This document shows positions 8,139 to 16,369 of a DNA stretch of 43,752 nt, in pieces. The stretch spans positions 1 to 43,752 of the forward strand of contig FZLR01000016.1 of NCBI GenBank assembly GCA_900197615.1, read 5' to 3'. The translations under genes and the position numbers were made by a program. The stretch is from Rhodospirillaceae bacterium Spongia-Bin9. Lineage in GTDB: Bacteria; Pseudomonadota; Alphaproteobacteria; Bin65. The notes beneath the pieces are model-generated. The model was given only the letters and a program-made list of their open reading frames with translations, was not told the DNA's origin and ran no database searches. Every line of letters begins with the position of its first letter. Within the stretch, counting starts at the first letter, position 1.

Positions 8139-8326
8139 CCGGGTTTAGAGCGCAAGCCGGACGACGGAAATTCAAGATTATATTGCTTGAACAACCGAAC
8201 TACATGAGCAACCGGATACAATGCGGTCCCTGACTGTGACATTTCACAGTCGAGAGGGCGACCGGCAACCTGCGTTTTCGGGGCTCCCATCCGCGACCCG
8301 TTCGACATCGGACAGCCCCATCGAGA

Positions 8327-9559
8327 TCAGCCTTGCGCCAGCGCGTCGATCCTGTCCGCCACCCGCTGCGCCGGCTCGCGCAGCTGCCCGACCGTCCAGT
8401 CGGCAGCGTAGCCCTCGGTCACGTCGCCGGGACGGGCGTGGTTGACCAGCCGCTTGGTCAGGGACCGCGGCAGCGTCAGCTCGCGTTCGGCCACGGTGAT
8501 GAAGGCGTTGCGCAGGCCGTGGAACCAGAATTTCGCGCCGCCGGCCTCCGTAATGTGGTCGTAGTGCTGGTGCAGCTCCTCGACATGACCAGAGAGGCTC
8601 GTCGGCGACGGGAACACCCACGCGCGCAGGTTCTCCGGCAGGACCTCGCCGTCCACCCGGCGCCGGGCGAGGATGTCCCCGAGCTGGCGGGTTACGGGAA
8701 GCTCCAGCGGCACGCCGGTCTTGGTCTCCTCGACCCGGAACAGGCCGGCCTCCAGGTCGACCCGGTCCCAGGCCAGCGCCATGATCTCGCCCCGGCGCAT
8801 GCCGGTGTAGAGCCCGAACAGCAGCAGGTCCCGGTGCACCGGGTTGGCCACGGCGGCCTTGATGCCCTTGCGCCAGCGCGGCAAGACCTCGGCCGGCGCC
8901 GAGATCCGCCGCCGGGTCTTGCGGTGATAGCGCCCGCCTGCGGCCAGCCACTGCTCGACCGGATTGCGCAGCTCCTCGTGATCGACGCAGGGCCGGCGGT
9001 AGACCGAGCGCAGGAAGGACAGGCACTGGTTGGCCGGCATCCTGCCGTGGCGCTCGGTGATCGTATGGAACCGGGCCTCGACGTCCCGGCGGCCGATCGC
9101 GTCGAGCGGACGCTTCAGCCAGTCGCCCAGATAGAGGTCCCTGTAGCGGCGGTAGCAGCGCTGGGTCGCCGCCGACCGCCCGTTCCCGGCCTCGATATAC
9201 TCATTGCAGGCGTCGCCCAGGGTCGGCAGGGCGCGCGCGCCAGCGCGCTCCCCGGCGGGATCGTCGCCCCCCGCGACTCGCCCGAGCAGTTCCTGGGCCA
9301 GGCGCCGGGCCCGGTCCGGCGTGACCCGGCCGTAGCGGCCGACCACGACGCGCTTGTTGGGTGCCTTGCGCCCGCCGTCTCCGGCCCGGTAGTTGACGAT
9401 GAAGGACTTGGTGCCCGAGGGCTGGACCCGGCAGCCGAAACCGGTCAGTTTGTCGTCCCAGGCGATCCAGGGCCTGTCTTCCGGCTCCAGGGCGTCGACG
9501 GTGCGCTTGGTGAGCGTCAGCTTCACCCTGGCGGTGCGTTTTGCGGTCGTTTGCTCCAT
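8327..9559 (-). CDS. Phage-type tyrosine integrase with N-terminal arm-binding domain
   Basis: 410 aa. Residues 12-95 form the DUF4102-like arm-binding domain (TKRTVDALEPEDRPWIAWDD, GFGCRV, SFIVNYR). The core-binding part spans about 110-210. Catalytic residues: R255 (TGMRRGEI), K280, H347 and R350 (FHGLRNAF), H374 and Y384 (TEGYAADW). It is full length and looks functional. It resembles integrases of prophages and genomic islands and is unlike the Cre-like enzyme at 5414. No cargo clearly belongs to it; the dam fragment and IS debris downstream may be remains of its island. No tRNA or att pair was found nearby. Confidence 0.85.
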   Translation of the reverse strand: MEQTTAKRTARVKLTLTKRTVDALEPEDRPWIAWDDKLTGFGCRVQPSGTKSFIVNYRAGDGGRKAPNKRVVVGRYGRVTPDRARRLAQELLGRVAGGDDPAGERAGARALPTLGDACNEYIEAGNGRSAATQRCYRRYRDLYLGDWLKRPLDAIGRRDVEARFHTITERHGRMPANQCLSFLRSVYRRPCVDHEELRNPVEQWLAAGGRYHRKTRRRISAPAEVLPRWRKGIKAAVANPVHRDLLLFGLYTGMRRGEIMALAWDRVDLEAGLFRVEETKTGVPLELPVTRQLGDILARRRVDGEVLPENLRAWVFPSPTSLSGHVEELHQHYDHITEAGGAKFWFHGLRNAFITVAERELTLPRSLTKRLVNHARPGDVTEGYAADWTVGQLREPAQRVADRIDALAQG

Positions 9560-9742
9560 GCGCCGAATCTACTCCAGAGGGCAGAATAGTCAACCCAGAG
9601 ATCAACACATGAAATCGATACCAGGCGCATTGCTGCGCATCTGAGTCATCTTGAGTCAGTTCAGAGGTTCTTCAAGCCGTTGAAATTATATGCTTTCAGT
9701 CCCTTTCAGCGCTCCCAAGCGCAACTGTGTCGCAATATGACA

Positions 9743-9762
9743 GGGAGGTTTGAAACCCTCCC
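9743..9762 (-). terminator. Hairpin behind the desaturase gene
   Basis: GGGAGG (9743-9748) and CCTCCC (9757-9762) pair with an 8-nt loop, about 30 bp past the stop of the minus-strand desaturase. The following T content is weak. The rest of the 9560-9794 gap shows no gene. Confidence 0.4.
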
Positions 9763-9794
9763 CTACAAATTTGCCGGCATTCTCTTGTCTCGGC

Positions 9795-10811
9795 TCACCC
9801 GCCCGGCGTTCCCCACGCCAGCCGCACGGCGTAGCCCACGGGCCTGACCTCCGCACCTTCCAGCAGGCCGCTCTCGCGCAGGGCCCGGTGGGCTTTCGGC
9901 AGGTTGTAGTGCGGGAGCGACGGATAGAGGTGGTGCTCCAGATGGTAATGGACGTTGTGGGGGAAGAGCAGCCACATCAGCCACCTGGGCCCCAGATTGG
10001 TGCGCGCGTCGCGCCAGGCGTCGCCGGTCTCCGTCGTCATGCCGTGCTCCAGGATAGAGCGGAAGCGCAACAGCGGCTGGAGCAGGAACCAGAGCGGGAT
10101 TGCCCAGAGCAGCAGATATTCGGTGAAGAAGCCGAAGGCGAGCGCCGCCGCCGGCAGGGCCAGATGGAAGCCGGCCACGGCCCAGCGGTCGTTGAGCGCA
10201 TCGCGGCGCAGCCTGGGTGAGGTGTCGCCCAGCGGATCGCTCTTCGTCCCGTCGGTCCGGGCCGCGGAAGGGGCGCCCCAGAAATAGGCATAGGTTTTCC
10301 AGGCGGTCAGCCCGCCGACGTCCTTGAGCAGCTTGCCGGCGAGATAGGCCCGCCCGCGCGGATAGCCGCCGTGGATCGGCGTATCCGGGTCCTGTTTGCC
10401 GAACAGGTGGTTGTGGTGCAGCCGGTGGATCACCCGGTAGGCGAACATCGAGATGCCGACCGGCGTGGCGCAGATCCGGCCGACCAGGTCGTTCAGCCAG
10501 CGGGTCTCGTACAGCCGGTAGTGGACCGCCTCGTGGGACAGCACGAACAGCGCCAGCGCCCGGGTTGCGAGCAGGACCATGCAGGGCGCCACGATCCACC
10601 ATTCCGGGAACAGGACGGCGAGCGCCAGCAGCCCGGCGGTTTCCAGCCAGGTCCGCACGACGGAGACGGTCGAGCGCAGCGGGTCGAGCCGCGTCAGCGC
10701 CTTGATCAAGGCCGGGTCGAGTCCGCGCCGGCCGCCGAGGTCGTCGTGGAACTCGTCGCCGGCCGTCGGGGCGGTCCGGGATGCGCCGGTTCGGGGCGGG
10801 ATGGCGTTCAT
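9795..10811 (-). CDS. Membrane fatty acid desaturase
   Basis: 338 aa from ATG 10811. The three histidine boxes of membrane di-iron desaturases are present: HEAVHY, HRLHHNH and HYHLEHH. Hydrophobic segments flank them (LLALAVLFPEWWIVAPCMVL, LLLWAIPLWFLLQPLLRF). The enzyme uses O2 and electrons from a ferredoxin or cytochrome to introduce double bonds in acyl chains, or to hydroxylate related lipids. The exact substrate and position cannot be read. A start at 10883 would add a basic, non-conserved leader, so I prefer 10811 although its Shine-Dalgarno is weak. Confidence 0.8.
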   Translation of the reverse strand: MNAIPPRTGASRTAPTAGDEFHDDLGGRRGLDPALIKALTRLDPLRSTVSVVRTWLETAGLLALAVLFPEWWIVAPCMVLLATRALALFVLSHEAVHYRLYETRWLNDLVGRICATPVGISMFAYRVIHRLHHNHLFGKQDPDTPIHGGYPRGRAYLAGKLLKDVGGLTAWKTYAYFWGAPSAARTDGTKSDPLGDTSPRLRRDALNDRWAVAGFHLALPAAALAFGFFTEYLLLWAIPLWFLLQPLLRFRSILEHGMTTETGDAWRDARTNLGPRWLMWLLFPHNVHYHLEHHLYPSLPHYNLPKAHRALRESGLLEGAEVRPVGYAVRLAWGTPGG

Positions 10812-10902
10812 GGCCACAGGATAGCGAAAGCGGGCAGTCCGGCGAAAGCTATTCTTCGCCCCAAGGGTTGACAATCGCCGCACCGGTCCCGGCGAAATCT
10901 TG

Positions 10903-11160
10903 TTACCTGCGGGTCAGGTCGAGTTTCGAAATATCGACCGGCGCGTTGAACAGCCAGTCCTTGAAATCCTTGTACTCTGTTGCTGTTTCACGGCCTTCCG
11001 CCGCCCTGCCAATCCTGGCTTCGAAGCGATCGGAGTCCTCTCGCGAGACGATCACCGCACAGGCCTTGCCGCGCCGGGTGACATGTTGCGGCCCTTCTTG
11101 CAGCGCCCGCCGGACCAATTCGCTGAACTTGGATTTGGCTTCCGACAAGGACCAGGTCAT
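10903..11160 (-). CDS. Phd/YefM-family antitoxin, no toxin partner seen
   Basis: 85 aa. WSLSEAKSKFSELVRRALQEGPQHVTRRGK followed by ACAVIVS is the DNA-binding N-terminal fold of Phd/YefM antitoxins. The C-terminal tail (KDFKDWLFNAPVDISKLDL) would wrap a toxin. Neither side has a RelE, Doc or PIN gene: the 91 bp downstream and 47 bp upstream are too short. It is probably an orphan left after toxin loss, or it acts in trans on another module. Confidence 0.75.
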   Translation of the reverse strand: MTWSLSEAKSKFSELVRRALQEGPQHVTRRGKACAVIVSREDSDRFEARIGRAAEGRETATEYKDFKDWLFNAPVDISKLDLTRR

Positions 11161-11207
11161 TGGTTTCGCGTTCGTAGCTCTCCGGTTGGTGCCAATGCCC
11201 GACTATA

Positions 11208-11774
11208 CTACACCCCCAGCGCCGCCCGGAACCGTTGCGTGAGATGCACCCCGTCGCGCGGCGGCAGGACCAGCTCATGCTCCGCCGGCTCGATCTTGAG
11301 CGTGACGAAAACCGGGCCGCGGGCCGTCCGGGCGAGGGACACCGCTTCGTCGAGCCGGGCCGGACTGCCGACGGTCGCGACGACCGGGATGCCGGCGGCC
11401 TTGGCGACGGCCGCCAGGTTTGTGCCGCGGCCGGTATTGGTTCGCTGCATGCCGGTCTCGCCGTAGCGTTCGTTGTCGAGCACGACGATGGCGAGATTGG
11501 CCGGTTTCCGCGCGCCGACGGCGGTCAGGCTGCCCAGGCCCATCAGCATCTCGCCGTCGCCGGTCACCACCAGAACCCGCTTCTCCGGCTGCGCCTGCGC
11601 GAGGCCGAGGCCGATCGGCACCGCGCCGCCCATCGCGCCCCACAGCGGGAAGGTCAGGTCGTGGTCGCCAGCGGCGGTGCAGTCCCAGGCCGGGGCGCCC
11701 AGGCCGGCCACGACGAGCAGGTCGTCGCCCCGGTTCTTGAGCAGCTCTGCGACGGCGGCGCGGCGGTCAAGCAT
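11208..11774 (-). CDS. TPP-dependent 2-oxoacid decarboxylase, beta subunit (sulfopyruvate/phosphonopyruvate type)
   Basis: 188 aa from ATG 11774, which overlaps the stop of the alpha gene by 8 bp. The TPP-binding motif is visible: GDGEMLMG, with the closing N in VVLDNERYGETG. Also WGAMGGAVPIGLGLAQAQP near the N-terminus. The small separate alpha and beta subunits are typical of ComDE sulfopyruvate decarboxylase and of split phosphonopyruvate decarboxylases. The upstream BenE permease suggests that the operon handles an imported organic acid. Substrate is not determined. Confidence 0.75.
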   Translation of the reverse strand: MLDRRAAVAELLKNRGDDLLVVAGLGAPAWDCTAAGDHDLTFPLWGAMGGAVPIGLGLAQAQPEKRVLVVTGDGEMLMGLGSLTAVGARKPANLAIVVLDNERYGETGMQRTNTGRGTNLAAVAKAAGIPVVATVGSPARLDEAVSLARTARGPVFVTLKIEPAEHELVLPPRDGVHLTQRFRAALGV

Positions 11775-12354
11775 CGGGAGTCGGGGCATCGCCCTCTCCC
11801 CGGCCTTGGCCCTCGCCGTTGAAGCCTTTGAAGCCGATGACCGACTGGGCGATCTGCACGCAGATCTGCCGGTTGCCTTCGAAGGCATCCGCGCCGGCCC
11901 GGGCGAGCGCCGGGCCGATTTCAGCCGCGCTCTCGACCCGGCGCACCTCGACGCCGGCCGCATCGAGCAATGCCGGCACCGCCCGGCCCATGGCTTCCTG
12001 CCACGGGTTGGCCTCGCCCGGCTCGCCGCGCATGGTCACCAGCATGAGCAAGGGCATGCCGCAGACCCGCGGCAGCGTCAGCATGTTCACGATATTGCCG
12101 ACGCCGGACGACTGCATGGCGGCGAGCGCCCGCTGCCCGCCCAGCCAGGCGCCGCTGGTGAGGGCGACGGCGTCCTCCTCGGTGACGACGGACGTCATTG
12201 CGATGCCGTCCTCTTCCTCCGCCAGGGTGAGAAACCGGGTCAGGCCGGCATCGGGAACATAGGCAACCTGCTCGATATCCAACGCGCGCAGCGCAGCAAC
12301 GGCATCGGCGGGCCAATCGGCGGCAGGGGTAGGAGAAGATTCCGTCACGGGCAT
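11767..12354 (-). CDS. TPP-dependent 2-oxoacid decarboxylase, alpha subunit (sulfopyruvate/phosphonopyruvate type)
   Basis: 195 aa. This is the pyrimidine-binding (Pyr) half of a TPP enzyme: YVPDAGLTRFLTLAEE, VVTEEDAVALTSGAWLGG with the conserved Glu, and QSSGVGNIVNMLTLPRVCGM. It pairs with the PP-domain subunit encoded immediately downstream with overlapping stop and start, and it follows benE by 34 bp. The set reads as one minus-strand operon: benE, alpha, beta. It is similar to ComD and to the N-terminal half of phosphonopyruvate decarboxylase. Confidence 0.75.
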   Translation of the reverse strand: MPVTESSPTPAADWPADAVAALRALDIEQVAYVPDAGLTRFLTLAEEEDGIAMTSVVTEEDAVALTSGAWLGGQRALAAMQSSGVGNIVNMLTLPRVCGMPLLMLVTMRGEPGEANPWQEAMGRAVPALLDAAGVEVRRVESAAEIGPALARAGADAFEGNRQICVQIAQSVIGFKGFNGEGQGRGEGDAPTPDA

Positions 12355-12388
12355 ATCGCCGGGTTGTCGAGTCGGTTCGGTACGCAGG

Positions 12389-13573
12389 TTAATCCGCCGT
12401 TCGATCCGGTTTCGTCAACCGGGCTTTCGCCCAGCCCTTCACCCGGTCCAGTCCCAGGACGGTCAGCCCGGCCAGCAGGCCCCAGAAGGCCGAGCCGGTA
12501 TCGAGCAGGGACACGCCCGACGCGGTCACCGCCAGCGTGACGACCGCGGCGAAACGGGTCGCTTCCTCCTTCAGCGCGCCGCCGGCGGCGACGACCAATG
12601 GCGAAATCAGCGCGAGGCCGGCGATGGCCGCGATCAGGGCCGGCGGCAGGCTGGCGAACAGGGCGACGAAGGAGGCTGCGAACGCCGCGAGAAAAACATA
12701 GCCGAGCGCGTAGAACGGTCCGGTCAGCCAGCGCTTCGCCGGGTCGGGATGGGCGTCCGGCCCGTTGCAGATCGCGGCGGTGATCGCCGACAGGTTCGTC
12801 ATATGCGCGCCGAACGGCGCTGTCGCGGCGGAGGCAAGGCCCGTCACCAGCAGGATCGGGCGGGTCGGCGGCGTGTAGCCGAAGGTGCGCTGGACGGCGT
12901 AGCCCGGCAGGTTCTGACCTGCCATGGTCACCAGATAGAGCGGCAGCCCGAGGCCGACGATGGCCCCGACCTCGAAGGTCGGGCGGATGAAAACGGGATC
13001 GGTGAGCCGGAGGGTCAGCGTCATCCCTTCCGCCAGGCCGAGGAAGCGGGCGAGCAGGATGCCGGCGACCAGGACCAGGATGACCGCCCAGGACGGGCTC
13101 ACCGTGCGGAGCGCCAGGAACAGCAGGACGAGCGGAAGCACCAGCGCCGGCGCCACGCCGGCCTGCACGAAGACTTCCAGCACGAAGCGCAGCAGGATGC
13201 CGGCCAGCATGGCCGCCGCCACCGCCACCGGCAGCTTCTCGACCAGCCGGCCGAGCGGCTTCACGGCAGCGGTCAGCAGGATCAGGCCTGCCGCGGCCAG
13301 GAACGCGCCGACCGCTTCGGGCATCGCGATTCCCGTCGTGCCGACGATCAGCGCAGCGCCGGGTGTCGACCAGGCGGTGACCGTGGGTATCCGGTAGCGG
13401 AGGCTCAACACCGCGGTCGAGACGGCGGTGGCAAGGCAGAGCATGGCCAGCCAGGACGCGGTCTGCGCCTCGGTCGCGCCGAGCGCCTGGGCGGCCGAGA
13501 CGATCAGCGCGATCGTGCTGCCGAAGCCGACCAGGACGGCGACCAGCGCCGCGGTGACGACCGACAGTCTCAC
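12389..13573 (-). CDS. benE: BenE-family benzoate/H+ symporter-like permease
   Basis: About 394 aa with 11-12 hydrophobic segments along its whole length. BenE-type blocks: TASWLAMLCLATAVSTAVLS, PTVTAWSTPGAALI, NLPGYAVQRTFGY and FGAHMTNLSAITAAICNGPD. The start is uncertain. GTG 13573 (VRLSVVTAALVAVLVG) gives the normal short cytoplasmic end; an ATG at 13642 would add a Cys/Arg-rich leader. The family name comes from benzoate transport, but next to a two-subunit TPP decarboxylase another carboxylate is equally possible. Confidence 0.8.
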   Translation of the reverse strand: MRLSVVTAALVAVLVGFGSTIALIVSAAQALGATEAQTASWLAMLCLATAVSTAVLSLRYRIPTVTAWSTPGAALIVGTTGIAMPEAVGAFLAAAGLILLTAAVKPLGRLVEKLPVAVAAAMLAGILLRFVLEVFVQAGVAPALVLPLVLLFLALRTVSPSWAVILVLVAGILLARFLGLAEGMTLTLRLTDPVFIRPTFEVGAIVGLGLPLYLVTMAGQNLPGYAVQRTFGYTPPTRPILLVTGLASAATAPFGAHMTNLSAITAAICNGPDAHPDPAKRWLTGPFYALGYVFLAAFAASFVALFASLPPALIAAIAGLALISPLVVAAGGALKEEATRFAAVVTLAVTASGVSLLDTGSAFWGLLAGLTVLGLDRVKGWAKARLTKPDRTAD

Positions 13574-13768
13574 GGGGAAAATCTCATGGCGGCGGAGGCG
13601 TAACGCTGCAGCGGCGCCGACGCAATGGCATCGACCGGACACGCCCGATGAACTTCCCTCTGGCCACGGCAGCCCAAATCGGCCGGCGCGACTAAGGATC
13701 GACTGGCCAGCCGTGCCGGAATACGGGATTCAACCCGATAATCCGGCGCAACAATCGGCCTCGACACC

Positions 13769-15199
13769 ATGGAACGAAATGCAATGCCGTCCAACGCGCG
13801 ATGGCCCGCCAGGGAACGGCGCCTGGCTGTCCAGCAGGAACTCAGCGCCCGCCTGGCAGATGCCATTGACGCGCTGCAATCCGGACCGGTCGATCCGCAG
13901 CCGGACGCCGAAGCGTTGCGGGCCAGCCTCGAACGCTTCGATTTCCGCGAGCCGATGGGCCTGCTGGACGCATCGCAGAGCGTCATAGACCTGCTGCAGC
14001 ACGGAACCGTCCACCTGATGCATCCGGCCTATTTCGGCCTGTACAATCCGAGCGTGACCTTCCCGTCGATTCTGGCGGACCAGATCGCCGCGCATTTCAA
14101 TCCCTGCCTTTCGGTCCGGTCGCACGCGCCGGCCGCGGCGGAGATCGAGCGGCACGTCGTCGGGGCGGTCGGAGGCCTTGCCGGCTGGCGCCCCGATGAG
14201 ACCGCAGGCCATTTCACCACCGGGGGCGCGGAAGCCAACAACACGGCGGCGCTCATGGCGCTGACCGCGGCGTGTCCCGACTATGCCGAGCGCGGCGCGC
14301 GGGCCTTCGCCGGGCGGCCCCGCCTCTATGTCTCCGCAGAAAGCCATCACGCCTGGTTCAAGATCGCGCATCAGACGGGAATCGGCCGGGAGGCGGTGCG
14401 GATGGCGCCGACGGACGGCACGGGAAAGCTCGATCCGCAGGTGCTCGAAAGAATCATTCAGGCGGACAGGGCGGAGGGCGACGTTCCGGTATTCATCGGC
14501 GCGACCGCCGGCACGACCAATGCCGGCATGATCGATCCGCTCGAGGACTGCTTTGCGATCTCCCGGGCGCATGGCGCGTGGTTTCACGTCGATGCCGCAT
14601 GGGGCGGCGCAGGGCTGGTGAGCCCGGCCTGCGCCGAAAGCCTGCGCGGCATCGAGAAGGCCGATTCGATTACCCTCGACGCCCACAAATGGTTTGCGGT
14701 TCCAATGGGCGCCGGCATGTTCCTGTGCCGCGACAACGCCCTGCTCGGCGAGACTTTCCGCGTGGCCGCAAATTACATGCCGCAAAGCACGGCGGACGGG
14801 GTCGATCCTTACACCCACTCCCTCCAGTGGTCGCGGCGGTTCATGGGCCTGAAACTCTTCCTCTCGCTGGCCTGCATGGGCTGGCCGGGATATCGGGAGC
14901 ATGTCGAACAATCGCTGCGGCTGGCGGAGGCGTTGAAGGCGCGCCTCGCGGAGAACGGCTGGCGCGTCGTGAACGACAGCCCGCTCGCGGTCGTCTGTTT
15001 CGTCGACGGGCGCGGGCAGGCCGAGCCGGAAAAGACGGTCGACGATGTCGTCAGGGCCGGACGCACCTGGCTTTCGGCAGCCGTGTTCGAAGGCCGGTCC
15101 GTCCTGCGCGCTTGTCCGGTCAGCCATTTCACCGGCGAAGAACACATCGCCGTGCTCGTGGACGAATTGAACCGCTCGCGGTCCGCGCAACGCCGGTAG
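13769..15199 (+). CDS. Group II PLP-dependent decarboxylase (aromatic amino acid/glutamate decarboxylase family)
   Basis: 476 aa. Conserved PLP fold type I landmarks: HPAYFGLYNPSVTFPSILAD near the N-terminus, FTTGGAEANN (phosphate binding), SAESHHAWFKIA (His that stacks on PLP), ATAGTTNAGMIDPL, FHVDAAWGGAG (Asp that binds the pyridine N) and TLDAHKWFAVPMGAG with the Schiff-base lysine K307. The family decarboxylates amino acids such as aromatic amino acids, glutamate or diaminobutyrate; specificity is not readable. It is divergent from benE with a 195-bp gap and convergent with the MetE-like gene. Confidence 0.85.
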   Translation: MERNAMPSNARWPARERRLAVQQELSARLADAIDALQSGPVDPQPDAEALRASLERFDFREPMGLLDASQSVIDLLQHGTVHLMHPAYFGLYNPSVTFPSILADQIAAHFNPCLSVRSHAPAAAEIERHVVGAVGGLAGWRPDETAGHFTTGGAEANNTAALMALTAACPDYAERGARAFAGRPRLYVSAESHHAWFKIAHQTGIGREAVRMAPTDGTGKLDPQVLERIIQADRAEGDVPVFIGATAGTTNAGMIDPLEDCFAISRAHGAWFHVDAAWGGAGLVSPACAESLRGIEKADSITLDAHKWFAVPMGAGMFLCRDNALLGETFRVAANYMPQSTADGVDPYTHSLQWSRRFMGLKLFLSLACMGWPGYREHVEQSLRLAEALKARLAENGWRVVNDSPLAVVCFVDGRGQAEPEKTVDDVVRAGRTWLSAAVFEGRSVLRACPVSHFTGEEHIAVLVDELNRSRSAQRR

Positions 15200-15218
15200 C
15201 GCCGGTTTCCCGTCCGCA

Positions 15219-16367
15219 CTAACCCCACACCCTTTCGGCGACGTCGAGCATGACCTCCAGCTTGCGCCATTGTTCGTCCTCGGTGAGGAGATTGCCGCCG
15301 ATGCCGGAGGCGAAGCCGCATTGCGGGCTGAGTGCAACCCGGTCGAGGTCGATGAACCGGCCGGCCTCCTCGATCCGGGCGATCAGGTCGTCGGCCCGTT
15401 CGATCGCGCCGGTCTTGGTGGTGATGAGGCCGAGGACCACGACCGGGCCGTCTTTCGGCACGAAGCGCAGCGGCTCGAATCCGCCGGCGCGCCCGGTGTC
15501 GTATTCCAGCAGCAGCCGGTCGAACGTCAGGTTGCCGAACAGGTATTCGGCGATGCCGTCATAGGCGCCCTCGCGGTGCCACATGGAGGCCCGGTTGCCG
15601 CGGCAGATGTGCAGGCCGAAGCAGGCCTTGCCGCGATGTCCTTCGATCGCGGCGTTCGAGGCCTCGACGGCGTTGCGGAGATTGCGCGCCGGGTCTTCGC
15701 CGCGCGCCGCCATGCGCTCCAGGGTCGCCCGGTCGACATAGCCGGTGTAGCTCGGCTCATCGAGCTGGATATAGCGGCATCCGGCCTCGACGATCTCGCC
15801 GACCATGCGGTTCTGGATCGCCGCGACATCGTCGAGGAAGGCCTGCCGGTCGGTGTACCGGGGCGCCGAGTTTTCGATATCGCACATCTGCGCGACCCGG
15901 TCCGGCCCCATCAGCATGACCTTGGCCGGCGTTGCCGCCACGCTATTCAGGAAAAGATATTCCTCCAGCGGCGCGTTGCGTTTCAGGGCCAGCTTCCCCG
16001 TTGCCGGCGCCTTGAAATGCTCGACCGCGTCCGCGCCGCGCGTGCCCGGCTTTTCGCCCTCCATCACGTTGGACGGGCTGGCCATGAAGGCGCGCCACGA
16101 GCCCTCCCACTGGTCCCAGCCCTCGACCTCGGAGAAGCTGACCTGCCAGTTCAGCCGGCGATACTCGCCGTCGCTGACGACAGGCAACCCCAGGGTCTCC
16201 TGCCTGGCGACGACCTCCCGGATCGCCGCGTCCTGCGCGGCGGCGAGCGCGTCCCCGTCGATCTCGCCCCGGCCGCGGCCGAGAAAGGCGTCGATCAGCG
16301 ATTGCGGCCGCAGCAGGCTGCCGACATGATCGACGCGAAGATCCTGTATCCGGGCGTTCATGCTCAC
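15219..16367 (-). CDS. MetE C-terminal-like methyltransferase (cobalamin-independent methionine synthase family)
   Basis: 382 aa, the size of the stand-alone C-terminal barrel and half that of full MetE. Zinc-site residues are visible: His and Cys in LHICRGN, Glu in LLLEYDT and Cys in LSPQCGF. The substrate face shows YIQLDEPSY, and the N-terminus carries DHVGSLLRP. Such short forms transfer methyl groups from various donors to thiols; the donor here is unknown. The start is GTG 16367 or ATG 16361, directly behind the stop of the HigA/ImmA gene, with no clear Shine-Dalgarno. Confidence 0.8.
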   Translation of the reverse strand: MSMNARIQDLRVDHVGSLLRPQSLIDAFLGRGRGEIDGDALAAAQDAAIREVVARQETLGLPVVSDGEYRRLNWQVSFSEVEGWDQWEGSWRAFMASPSNVMEGEKPGTRGADAVEHFKAPATGKLALKRNAPLEEYLFLNSVAATPAKVMLMGPDRVAQMCDIENSAPRYTDRQAFLDDVAAIQNRMVGEIVEAGCRYIQLDEPSYTGYVDRATLERMAARGEDPARNLRNAVEASNAAIEGHRGKACFGLHICRGNRASMWHREGAYDGIAEYLFGNLTFDRLLLEYDTGRAGGFEPLRFVPKDGPVVVLGLITTKTGAIERADDLIARIEEAGRFIDLDRVALSPQCGFASGIGGNLLTEDEQWRKLEVMLDVAERVWG

Positions 16368-16369
16368 AA

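Noticed and set aside
9560-9794. A tRNA or att site next to the 8327-9559 integrase
   Set aside because: No cloverleaf and no repeat shared with the other side of the region could be found by eye.
13731-13760. CCCGATAATCCGGCGCAA as a third lox-like site
   Set aside because: It shares words with the sites at 4917 and 5272, but has no second arm and no spacer match.
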